This document shows positions 46,854-57,908 of a stretch of DNA of 64,000 nt, piece by piece. The position numbers and the translations under genes are program-made. Numbering within the stretch: the first letter of the stretch is position 1; each line of letters begins with the position of its first letter. Origin of the DNA: Trichosphaerium sp. ATCC 40318 (taxonomy: Eukaryota > Discosea > Flabellinia > Trichosidae); assembly GCA_038496445.1 (NCBI GenBank), contig JALMLS010000250.1:1-64000 (forward strand), in the 5' to 3' direction. The notes under the pieces are model-generated. The model made no database searches, was not told the DNA's origin, and worked only from the letters and a program-made list of their open reading frames with translations.

Positions 46854-48097
46854 ATGGAATTAACAAAAGAACAAATACCTTCAACATCACTCGCCCACAT
46901 CACATTAGAATTAAACGTTAGTCAAGACAATGTTCAATCGACATTGCAAAAAATTCTGAACGCATGTGGTGTTCAACCAACAGCTGAAACAATACAGAAG
47001 GTACACTGAAGTTATACCATTATAAAACTAAATTTGTATGCAAGGTTTCAAGCACGTGCTCCGTAGAACGGGGTGGTACCTTAAAGTTAACAGCATGCGA
47101 AGACATTAAAAACCTTCAAGTTTCTATTCGCTCAGCAGAAGATTCTGTGCTCGTTCGAAAGATTAAATCGAATCATAAGTTCCTTAAAATCGTTCCTGAG
47201 GAGCAACAAGGATTGTGGTTGGATGCACTTATACAACTACAAGAGCTTGGATACGATAGATGGAAACCATGTTTCAATACAATGTACAAAATTGGGTTTT
47301 CTGGAAATATACAAGCCGTCATCAATGCAATGGAGGAACATAAAGCTTGGCGCCTCCAAAAGCGTGAAGAAAAGCGAGTGTATAGAGATCTTAAAAGGAA
47401 GCACTATTCTATGGATGATCATCACAAACACACCAACAAATATAAAAACAAGCATGCCCAAAAACGTTTGAGAATAGCTCAAGCAGAGTTGTACGTATCT
47501 CCTTGCCCTCCTGTACTTTCAATTTTTGTTTACATTAATTTAGCGATGAAGAACCGGCTATTGAGTTCCCTGACGATGTCACTCACTTGTTGCTAGATGC
47601 AAATAACATGATATTTATCACGCAGACTTTGCGAAATATGTTTCTAAAGGGAGACAAAAAGAAGGTTGAGAGCATATTCTTCGAGATGGCTAAAGATTTC
47701 GCTTCTTTATACCCAACACTTAGATGTGTTGAAGTATTATTTGATGGTAAATGTGACCAACAAACCCATAGGTAAGACAATTTTTGGAAATATACATTGT
47801 TCAAATGTTTGTAACTTCAATTGTAGGCTTGACAACGGCGTGGTCGTCACTTTAAGAGGATGTGTGCCTGAACACAATATTGCAGATGACGCTTTAGTAC
47901 ATTGGGCTCATGCAAATCCAACATTATGCCAGAGAACCCTCGTTGCAACTTCAGACAGGGAACTTAGTGACCGCTTAATTTCAGCAGGTGTCAAGTACAT
48001 ATTCAAATCAGGAGAGTGGATGAAGTGCGCTGTACTTGATTTAATCGGTGAGGATATGTCACTAGATGAATGGGCATATTCCTATGTTAACGAATAG
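46854..48097 (+). CDS. NYN/PIN-like ribonuclease domain protein
   Basis: The ATG at 46854 gives a short leading region, then an exon with a basic, Lys/His-rich segment (KHYSMDDHHKHTNKYKNKHA). The last two exons form an NYN (YacP-type) nuclease fold: HLLLDANNMIF (first catalytic Asp), VEVLFDGK, VVVTLRG, ADDALVHWAHANP (second Asp pair), TLVATSDRELSDRL (third Asp), and a final GVKYIFKSGEWMK. Acidic residues are at the positions expected for metal-dependent RNase activity. YacP/Rae1-type NYN proteins cut RNA in bacteria and plastids, and eukaryotic relatives have RNA-decay roles. No transit peptide is obvious. The first intron ends near 47043; the others are 50-65 nt. Activity and target are not known. 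Confidence 0.75.
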
Positions 48098-49003
48098 GAC
48101 AAAGTAACTGAACTCTATTCACTTCATTGTAAAATAACCAAAAAAACAATTGCCCAAAAATGTTTTACGATAATGTGTACTCCCGCTAAAACGGTTTATC
48201 ATGCAATAACGCCAGTTGTTACAACAGGGTACCCAGCATTGCTTCAATGCTATGTCATGATGAAAAACTTTCAATGAAGCCTTCCTTTCATAAAGAGCTG
48301 AGGACGTCGCTTTTACTTGTTAGGAATATACTGTAGAAATGTTGTTCAGTAATGCTGTTTCGTTCTAGTCTATGTTAGACAATAATACGCCGTAGTTGCT
48401 TTTTTAAATAGAACACAACATATCGATAAGCACAGTACCTTTTTTAATGCATTGTGCAGTATTGCAAAGCAATTAACTTTATCTTTAAATAGTTAGGTAA
48501 ACTATTTTACCCAAAGTGCTTTTAAACCGTAAATATTGATGAATGGTTAGCGTTGACGCTATATATATAGAGCTTATGGAGTGCGGAGATGGACAGAAAT
48601 AGAAATTGAAATGTAGACGAGGAGTTGACAACCCGAAAATAATAAAATAAAGCATTAGCGTCGTCTTTGCGTATCATTACGTTTGGAAGAGTTTTTGACA
48701 AGATACTGTCTATAAAAAAACGGAGTCTGTCTGAATTAGCTTTTTGTTGTCTAATTGGTACCCTGTAGTATCTACCTACCGTTTTGATGACCGAAATTTC
48801 AGCATTTTAAGGTATTTTAGAAACATCCGATTCTCCTTTAATCAGTAATCGGCAAAGTATTCTAACTTGATAATAGACCACGTATTTTATAAAATGAAGC
48901 AATTTAGGCGTTAAAATTGAGCTCTCATCCGGTCATAGCTTTTCAAATTAAAAAAAACTTTAGCCTAGCGCAGCAACTCAGTTTACTTTACTAAACTGAT
49001 AAA
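48098..49003. other. Long intergenic region, no gene seen
   Basis: At 900 bp this is one of the longest gene-free stretches. AT-rich, with an alternating AT run (ATATATATAG) near 48561. No open frame above noise, no tRNA-like cloverleaf and no repeat recognised. The end nearest 49003 presumably carries the MAPK promoter. Confidence 0.45.
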
Positions 49004-50872
49004 ATGAGCGAAGACATTGATAAGCATATACTTAAACGATACGAAATCGTATCGAAGCTTGGAAAAGGAGTAAGCACTTTTTAAAACCTTTTCTATATCC
49101 TATTCGTTGCCTACGTTGCAAAGAGCAGCGTTATTTTAAAATCAGAACCGCTTGTCGAACTAGACAACGATTCACTTGTAGGAGTGACTTTTTGTCGTTT
49201 GGCCTTGAAATCTCTTCTTACTTCGCTCTTTCAACACTGCAAACAGTTCTAACAATGGAACGCAGTGAGCTCCGATCTATTTTCAGCAGCTTTATAGTAT
49301 GACGCTAACTTTACCCAGGCGTACGGTATTGTATGGAAGTGTATCGACCAAAAGACAGGAGAAACTCTTGCTTTGAAAAAGATTTTCGACGCCTTTCAAA
49401 ACGCCACAGATGCACAACGTACTTTCAGGTAGCTCTAACACTAGCGTGTGACCCTAATTAACCTCGATCTTAGAGAGATTCTATTTTTGCAGGAGTTTAG
49501 TGACCATGAGAATATTATCAAGCTAAAGAACGTCTTGAAGGCAGAAAACGACAGAGATATCTACTTAGTGTTCTTTTACATGGAGACCGATCTACACTCC
49601 GTCATTCGCGCCAATATTCTAGAAGGTAAGTACCTTATTGCATTCTCTACACTCTCAAGTGTATTTTGAAACGTTTAAAGCTTCGTCGTATCTTTTTACT
49701 GACTTTCTTGTTTTCAGGTGTTCACATGAGATATATTGTATATCAACTACTCAAAGCAATTAAGTTCTTGCACACTGGTAATGTGTTGCATCGTGATTTG
49801 AAACCAGGTACGTTTTGATAATACGACGGATAGGAAGTAAAAACAACTTCTTTTTGTTTTTTTGTGTTTTTTCGGTTTTGTTAAGTGCTATTTAGGTAAT
49901 ATCCTCATTGATTCCTCTTGCGACGTTAAAGTAGCTGGTACGTTGTTGTTTTCCTTAGCGTATGCTTATTTTACTTGAGATTTCGGACTTGCCCGTCTCG
50001 TTGATGACGATAGCAAGGAAAAAGTCGCTCTTATGACTGACTACGTTGCCACTCGTTGGTACCGTGCTCCAGAGATTCTACTGGGTTGTAAAAAGTATAC
50101 AAAAGGTATGTTTAGCGCTTTTTTTTTCTTTCGCTAATTAACCGCCTAGGTGTTGATATGTGGTCCATTGGCTGTATTTTGGCCGAGTTACTCGGTGGAA
50201 AGCCTTTGTTCCCTGGTACATCTACAATGAACCAATTGGATCGTATCATGGAAATTACTGGAACTCCATCCGCCAGCGATATTGCTTGCCTTGACTCAAG
50301 TTATGCAGCTACTATGATAGCGTACGCTAGTTTCTCCGGCATTTGTATTTTTGTGCTGACTATTTTCGCAGTTCTCTACCTAAATCGCATCCTAAGTCGC
50401 CGGAGCAACTATTCCCACATGCTCCTCCAGATGCTATTGATCTGTTGATGAATCTTCTTGTATTTAACCCTGACAAGCGTATGACCGCTGAGGGTGCCTT
50501 GAAACACGAATACGTGTCTCAATTTCACAATGAGGAAAACGAACCTTGTTTTACCCACAAGATTACGCTCCCATTCGATGATAATACTAAGTTTACCATC
50601 GAAGAGTATCGTAACAAGTTATACTCGATGGTAGATAAAAAGAGGAAAGAACGAAGAGTTCAACGCGAAGGACGCCGCGAACGTAGAAAGAGCAGAAATG
50701 TAGAATCTACTAAAAAGGACAAGAAAAAACGTACGTTGATTGACAACCAGTGCTTCTCTCGTTTTCTGACTCTGGTTTAGATAGAAAGAGTTCGGAGAAG
50801 ACTCGTAAGTTAGACGACAAGAAAGCACGTAAGAAGGAAGACAAGAAATCCAAAGGTGACGACGATTCTTAA
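49004..50872 (+). CDS. MAPK15: MAP kinase of the ERK7/8 (MAPK15, ErkB) class
   Basis: Nine exons: 49004-49069, 49319-49428, 49474-49625, 49718-49807, 49896-49937, 49980-50105, 50150-50321, 50372-50730 and 50781-50872, exactly 403 codons. Motifs: LGKGAYGIVWK (P-loop), [21 protein letters not shown] (catalytic Lys; this block is typical of ERK7/8), LHRDLKP, DFGLAR, the activation loop [13 protein letters not shown] (T-x-Y as TDY, not TEY), and [20 protein letters not shown]. The C-terminal extension is short, basic and coiled ([20 protein letters not shown] and KKDKKKR). The N-terminus [19 protein letters not shown] resembles amoebozoan ErkB. ERK7/8 kinases autophosphorylate their activation loop. 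Intron 1 (249 nt) is long for this genome. Confidence 0.95.
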
Positions 50873-51077
50873 ATCCGTCCCAAATACTGTAATCTAGCGT
50901 GTTAGAAATAAAACTTTCGTAGTCATTTGTGTTGTTTGTCTGTTGTCCTGTACCTCATAGTCCCGTTGACACGTGGTAACAAGCGATTGGTAAACTAGTA
51001 AATTTTTTTTCGCTTCAGGCCTTAATTGCTTAAGTTACATTTTTGTACGCAACGTCAGCAACTGGTAGCAACAAAAC

Positions 51078-53556
51078 ATGGTTGTATTTGCTGTTGCTGT
51101 TGTTTCTAAGGCGGGCAAAGGTAATTGGGTGTATGATTTTTCTATGTGAATAATGTATTTCTTTAGCGCTCCTATCGCGACAATTTATTCATATAACTCG
51201 CTCGCGCATCGAGGGTTTATTGGCAGCTTTTCCCAAGCTGCTGGGTTCTGGAGGACAACAACACACGTATATAGAGACTGATTCTGTGCGGTACCTCTAC
51301 CAACCGATGGATACAATGTATATGGTAGTATTGACAAACAAAGCGAGTAATATACTTGAGGACCTTGAAACGTTACACATACTCACAAAACTAGTGCGTG
51401 ATGGCGTGTTAGTGGTAATACTAACTAGTTACGTTTTAGGTGCCCGAGTATTGTCGAGGCGTCAGCGAACAGGAGGTTTTATCAAAGGCTTTCGATTTGA
51501 GTGCGTACAACGTGGTTTAAAAGCGAAAAAAAACCTTTTAATTCGCAATTTGATCAAAAAAAAGTAGTATTGTCCCTTACCTACGCTAGTATTTGCTTTT
51601 GACGAGGTTATTGCCATGGGTTACAAAGAAAAAGTGACAGTGCAACAAATCAAACAATTTACCGAAATGGACAGTAACGAAGAGAAGATTGCTGAGATGT
51701 TACAGGAGGTATGAACAAGCAATCTTTATTGAATTTTTTTTTCAAATTATCTTTACAAAAACCACGTGGCTTGAGGACACTGTGAAGCAGCAAGGCTGTT
51801 GTTTTTTGCGTTAACAAACAAAAATATTAAGTGTTTTGTAGACCAAGATAAAGGAGGCTCGTTTGAAAGCCAAGCAAGTGCGCAAAGAACTTGATAGGTG
51901 CGTTTTTTTTTCTTTTTTTTTTTTGATCATTTTTTGATTAAATTTGGACGTTCTTACTCGTTTCTAGGCAGCGTAGAGAGCGAGAAAAGATGGGTATCAG
52001 TGATATTGGTCCAAATCGTAGCCAAGGTTATGGTGGCGGTAGAAATCCTGAGCCTTATATTATTGATAATAACTCACGAGGCGGTTACCAGAGGTATGCT
52101 TTGTGTTTTTTTCTCTCAAATCCTTTTCGTTTATTGAGACTTTAAAGGGATGAACGTGGCCCTTCTGTTGGTGGTAGAGGATATGGAAGACCAGAACAAC
52201 AACAAGAACAACAACAACAGACTTCAGGCGTAAGATAAAGATTTTTTTGTTGTTATTTGCTTAAGTGCTGATTTTCTTCCAAGGGATTTGACCTTAGCGG
52301 TAAACGTCGTGGTGTTGTGAACCAAACAGATAAGTATTTGAGGAAGATGCAAGAAGAAGGAGATATTGATGATATTGGTGACCGCCCTGCTGCAAAGAAA
52401 AAGCAAGTAGCAGCTGCTCCAGTATCAAACGATCCGTACGATTCTTATCTTGTTTTTTTTCTCGACATGTCGGTCTCATTCATGCTCGCTTGCTTTATTT
52501 TTGTTTTTGTTAGGTGCCTTTTCATTGCGTCTTATGGGTTTTTTTTTAGTATTAATATCGCTATAACCGAGCACTTAAATGTAAGCGTTGACCGTGATGG
52601 TGGTATAAACAGAATGGAGGCAAAAGGTGATTTTACCATTTCTATTACACAACAAGGATGCACTCAACCGTTTGTTCGCGTAACAAATAACACTGATAAG
52701 AGCGTACAAATGAAAGTAAGTAGTATATTTTAACCGAATGAAGTGAGACAGAGCCTTATTAATGTTTGTTTAGCCTCATCCAAACATTAACAGACAACGT
52801 TGGGCTAAGGAATCCGTTATCTGCGTTAAGGATGTTTCTCGTGTCCATTTACCTCTTCATACACCAACAGGTGTATTGAGGTGGCGTATGCAGAGCAAAG
52901 ATGAAGACAAGTTACCACTTAAAGGTAGAAATATTTGGTTTCTTTCTCCATCTTTTTTTTGTTTGTTTTTCTAAGACGATGTTTTAGTAAATTGTTGGCC
53001 ATCCAGCTCTCCAGAAGGTATCACAATAGTAAATATGGAATACGAACTAGGCGAACAACGCGCTTACGAGCTCCATGATGTTATTATTCGCGTTCCTGTA
53101 GTGTACGTGCTTACGCTGAGTGGCGATGTTTTTTTTTTGCTCTAACTTTTTTTTAGAGGTAAAGACGCTCCAATGGTGAACCAAATCGAGAGTGGAACTT
53201 ATGATTTTGACGCAAGATCTTCCACACTTGAGTGGAGAATTCCTTTGATTAATGATGATAACCGTAATGGCACTCTTGAGTTTGAGATTGCTAAGTGGCA
53301 AAAGGATAATACAGATACTTCTTTCTTGTTCCCTATTGATGTAGCATTCGTATCAAACAAGACTGTCGCACACTTGGAGGTTTGTCCTTTTTTTTTTTCT
53401 CGGACTTTTTGGACTTTTTTGCACTTTTTGACGTTTTTGGGTGTTAATCTTTTGTCTTAGGTTGAGGAAGTATTCAATTCAGAAGGTGGTGATCCATTGA
53501 AGTATTCTATTACTTCACAATTAATTGTAGATTCGTACACTATTGACGATGATTAG
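51078..53556 (+). CDS. Coatomer subunit delta (delta-COP, archain)
   Basis: The longin-like N-terminus [20 protein letters not shown] is followed by [51 protein letters not shown] and [16 protein letters not shown] helical segment ([19 protein letters not shown]) and a Gly/Gln-rich linker come next. The C-terminal mu-homology domain runs from about 52580 to the stop at 53556 ([48 protein letters not shown]). Delta-COP is part of the COPI F-subcomplex for retrograde Golgi-to-ER transport. About ten introns, donors mostly GTACG, GTGCG or GTATG. The linker has a CAA-repeat polyglutamine run near 52200. Length is normal. Confidence 0.95.
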
Positions 53557-53569
53557 ACTTATAAATTTT

Positions 53570-54880
53570 TTTCTCATTATCTCTTGTTTACTTTGTTTTT
53601 TCGTTTGCAACTTACCCTTGTAAGATTTATGCATCGTCATTTGCCCCTGTCTATAACGACTTCCCTCAATGTACCTTTAAGTTGTACTTTTTTGGAAGTA
53701 GCAGACACCACGTTCAGTAGGACTGTGGAACCTAAACTACAAGTTTTTCTTGAGTTTTCCCTTATTTGTCTTTTTCAGTTCGTGATACTACTATCCATGA
53801 TTGATAGTAACGGAAATAATTCCAAATGTATCAAGGTTAAGTGTAACATATACGTGGTTGTGAGCGAATGAAGCGTTCTCGTTTCGGAACTTTATTCTAG
53901 ACACGCGATTTCTACAAAAAAAGTATCTATTTTACCCTTTGGTATTCTCTCTTCCTTTGTGTTATGAAAAATGCAACAATAAGTGACACGCATGAAATTG
54001 TGAGTAAGCTACCAACAATAATGCCGATAATGGCTCCTGGCGGAAATGGCTTGGCTAGAAAGTGTCAATTTGGGCGGAATTGTTATCTTCAAGTTTTTCA
54101 TGTAGAAAAAACCTCTCATCGGTTTAACGCACGTGAAGGAGCTATTCATAGTGTTAGTCTCTGCGTTAAGCTTAATTCTACTGAAAATTACCTGTACTAT
54201 TTCCTGTACTGTTGTTACTTATAAGTACGCTGTCTAGGGGCTTGGAGGTGCTGGTTAGACTCGTTTAGAGGGTTTTTTTTGCTACGAGTACCTCAAATGC
54301 TATTGCCGATATAAATAATAGACTGAGAATAATGTGCGTAGTTAGCTTATACATTTTGTCACGTGAGTGAAGAACAAAAGGTTTTGAGCATTTTTTCTTT
54401 GCTGTTCCAACAATTTCGTCTTGTTTAGTAATCAAATCATAGAGAAAGTTTAGGGTGCGCTGAATGGTCACAGTTTGAAACTTCTGCCCTGAAGGATGAG
54501 CCTTTGGTGAATGTATGTTTACTTATTAGCTTGGAGAAGCATTTTTTTCTACTACGTATCTGTGACAACGGTGTTAGTCCGCCTTGCTTTTTGGGAAACA
54601 ACAAGGCAGAAGAGGGAAGGCAAGATTGGCATGTGTTTGCACACGATACTTTCACTCCTATACCTTTACTGTCAGGGTAATGATTGATCTTCAGAAGGAC
54701 ATGATTGTGCGCCAGTGTTGGTAAATGATGCTATGTCAATCGGACAGGCAATTATAGTTTTGATTGCCAACCTAGTTGACATTGTAAATCGCACTGAAGT
54801 CTAGTGTTCTGTGAATGATATTTCACAAGGCTTTAAGTCTACTTTTGAGCGTTTAGACGCATTAAACTTTTAACGTTCAA
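53570..54880 (+). pseudogene. Decayed coding region
   Basis: Several plus-strand stretches look protein-like but are separated by stops or by gaps too short to be introns: AEWSQFETSALKDEPLVN near 54455-54510, HFFLLRICDNGVSPPCFLGN near 54540-54605 continuing to about 54680, and GHDCAPVLVNDAMSIGQAII near 54698-54760. The 17-20 base gaps between them do not support splicing. A minus-strand frame (54265-54471) ends in a hydrophobic stretch and could encode a small tail-anchored protein, but it lacks other support. I cannot name the family. Confidence 0.3.
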
Positions 54881-54892
54881 GGCCTTGTGACG

Positions 54893-57466
54893 ATGAGTGG
54901 GTACAAGTTGCGAGAGTTACAACAGATGTTCGCAGGGAGAATAGCAGACGACGTAATTTCTCTCATCTACGATGCCAACAGGCGGGATTTCGAACAAACG
55001 CTAAATTCGTTGTTACAAATGGATGTAAACACGCCAGAAAAGGCGCCTGACCCTTCGTTATCTCTGAGAGATAATTCAGAGCGGGACCTTGCACAACAGC
55101 CTTCAATGAGCAGTCGAACATCTCTGAATACTCTCCCTCGGCCAGATATAACGTACGCGACATAGTTACAGTGTTTTACAGATGAATGAACCTCAATTCA
55201 CTCAACCAGTTCCTATAGCAGAGCATCACGTAATACACCGCAAGAACCGCTTGTTGCAGTTGATTACATGGAAATAGATTCGCCAGGCCCTTCAAGTCCT
55301 GTTTCATCGCCAACACGACAGCGAACAATACTAGATCTCGTATGGAATATTTATTTACGCGTTTTGTAGCTTCTCAAAACGTCAAGGCGTTTGACAAAAT
55401 TAAAAGAAAGTTATTTGTTTTTTTCTTATTTATCCCTTTAGACAACCTCTCCAAACATAACATCAAACCGTCGTTATCGACCTGCGTTTGTACCAGATTC
55501 ACCTATTTGGCCATCAACTCGTGATAATTCTTCAGAAGACGCCTCCAGGAGGTCTAGTAGATCTAGTAGGCGGTCGTTAGTTTCAGACTCACCAAGCTTG
55601 GATTTTTCGGTTCTCTCTGATGACAGTTCTTCAGAAGAGGACGGTGATTATGTACCACCAAGCCCAGAATCAGTTGCAGTACGCTCACTTAAAAAACTTT
55701 TTTTATTTTGGTTTTTCTTTCTGTTGAGCTTATTGCCTTTGGCTCTTTTTAACCGTTAGTATAAATCACGTGGTAGTCCTATTATTTTATAGTGGTTACT
55801 GGTGGTTGTATTGACTTGAGGCGGGATTAAACCGCGCCAAAAGTTTCGTTAACATTCTCAGAAAACACCGCTTTATTACACGTGTATTAACTTAACAATC
55901 ACTCGTAAACCCTGTTTTTTTATGGTGAATAACACTTTACAAGTTGCTCGTATTTTAATGCAAATACAATTCGTTCACTGCCTCTTTTGGATGTAGCTAC
56001 TTTGAAAGAATTATTTTTTGTTTTTTTTTTGTTTTTGTTTTCTCGTTATTTAACTTTTACCAAAAACAGGATGAAACATATGCACGTGAATTACAAGCCA
56101 AATTATACAGAGAAGAAATAGCTGCTCTTGATGATGAATTAACGTCAAGCCTTTCGTTTATACCAAGAAGGACAGAGAATCAAACAAGGTCTCCTGGAAG
56201 GTCTCCTGGTGGAACTTACTTCGAGAGGAGAAGAGCAGCAATAGGAAATAATGAAAGGGCAAGAAGAGAAGCAACAAATCGATCAAGAAGAGCAGCAAAT
56301 CACTCGAGAAGAAGAGAAACAAATGATAGAAGTCCAACAACAAACTTTTTATCTCGGTTAGCTTTTATTTTTAATTAGCCTTAACAGCTATGCAACTCCC
56401 TCTAACATTCTTTTTTAGGAGCATGGATGTTACAAGACCATCTAGACGACGTAATTCACGAGGAGAGAGACGAAGGCCAAGTGGTACGGGATTTTAAAAT
56501 GCTGAAAGCAATTTTATGTAAGATTGATTTTATATTTAGAGGGGAACGCTAGTGAAGGTGTTCCAGATGACTCAACTCGATCTAGAAGAGAAGAAACAGA
56601 TTCTGAAATCGCACGTAGAGTACAGGAAGCCCAAGATTTTGAGTTAGCAAGGCAATTGGCTAGAGTGAGTTAACAATTAAATAACAATAAAAAATTCACT
56701 CACTTTTTTCTTATAGCTAGAAAATGATGATGATGGCCCATATGTACCATCTTTTCGACGTAGGAGACCAAGACGTTCAAGGTAATAATATGAGTTTAGT
56801 GGACGTATTTCTTGGTTTAACAGTTGTAGTGATGAAAGGCTTGGCGGTTTCACGTTTGAAGATGCTACGACGTCTACAGAGGCAGCTGATGCTCTTCGCG
56901 ATTTAATAAGTGGAAGAACTAGAAGATCAAACCCTTATCCACCTTCAAATGAAGGTAGGCGTTACAGAGTGATGCCTAGAGCAGTCCCTAGACATTTTAG
57001 ATTACGTGATCGTGGATTGAGACTGGGTGGAATGGGTGGAATGGGTGGATTGGGTGGACTTGGTGGAGCAGATTCTTACGAGGTATGATTCTGTTATTTT
57101 TGTTTTTTCTATTCTGTTTCAAAAGTGGGAATCGGTTTTGGCTCATATTTATCTGTTTAGGATCTGCTTGCTCTTGGAGCAAGACTAGGAAATGTCAATG
57201 TTGGTGTATCAACAGAAACGTTATCTGCGTTACCAACGTTTAATTATGCAGGCGAGAAATTTCCAGAGATGACGTATGTTGGTTAAACATTTTATTGATT
57301 TGCTCATATTTTCTTTAGTTGTTCTATCTGTCTTGCCGAGTATGATACAGGCGAAAAACTAAGGAGATTACCTTGTTTACATATATTTCATTGTGATTGT
57401 ATTGATCCTTGGTTAAAGGATCATAAGGAGTGTCCGATATGTAAAAACGTCGTAAAAATATCATAG
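54893..57466 (+). CDS. CUE-domain / RING-H2 E3 ubiquitin ligase
   Basis: The first exon (54893-55152) encodes a CUE-like ubiquitin-binding domain at residues 5-50 ([20 protein letters not shown] followed by [15 protein letters not shown]). A long Ser/Arg-rich disordered region follows, with SR-type clusters near 55550 and Arg-rich helices near 56210-56330. Then come helical, acidic ELQAKLY... and [18 protein letters not shown] (about 56070 and 56620), and a Gly-rich GGMGG repeat near 57035. The C-terminal RING-H2 finger is complete: C-x2-C (CSICLAEY), C-x-H (PCLHIF), H-x2-C (HCDCIDPWL), and C-x2-C (CPICK). The combination implies an E3 that binds ubiquitin chains, in the soluble fraction since no TM is seen. 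Intron 3 is 391 nt, exceptionally long here. Confidence 0.88.
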
Positions 57467-57558
57467 CCAAATCAAAAAAAAGAAAACGATGAGAAAAGCC
57501 ATAACAGAAAAAAAATTGTACAACAAAAAAAAATTGATGAAAACCATTTTACAAAGAA

Positions 57559-57908
57559 TTATTTTTCAGTTAAAGATATATTAATAACTTGTTCGCTTGT
57601 ATCTCTACCAACACGTGCATTTTCAAAGGTTGGTGGACGAAAGGCGCGTTGACAAAGTGATAATACTGTTCAGAAAATGAAATGCAAAAAAAACCTTATC
57701 ACAATTTTGACACGTGCTAAGCTCTGCAAGTACATGTGGAGTAACACATTCTAATATTGTTGTTGCTCTATTAACGTTTTCGCAAGGTTTTTGAGGGTGT
57801 TCCTATTTCTTCAAAATTCGTAAAGTTGCAGCTTTCACTGAAAATAATTTTAGGACGTAGCACAAGAAAACACAATAAATTAATTGATAACATTAAAGAG
57901 CGCATCAT
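57559..57908 (-). CDS. Possible small secreted Cys-containing protein
   Basis: The minus-strand ATG at 57908 overlaps the sirtuin start codon on the other strand. It opens [15 protein letters not shown], signal-like. A GTGCTA donor and AAATAG acceptor join in phase to EHPQKPCENVNRATTILECV and ELSTCQNCDK. A final exon LSLCQRAFRPPTFENARVGR to the stop at 57559 looks real, but the intervening 29-nt gap breaks phase by one base. Either the model is wrong there or the gene is decayed. Confidence 0.3.

Noticed and set aside
47237-47482. Minus-strand 81-codon hydrophobic frame
   Set aside because: Shadow of the NYN-like gene exon at 47044-47490.
54437-54655. Minus-strand 72-codon Cys/Ser/Lys frame
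   Set aside because: Overlaps a plus-strand stretch with better protein character; no start, splice or homology support.
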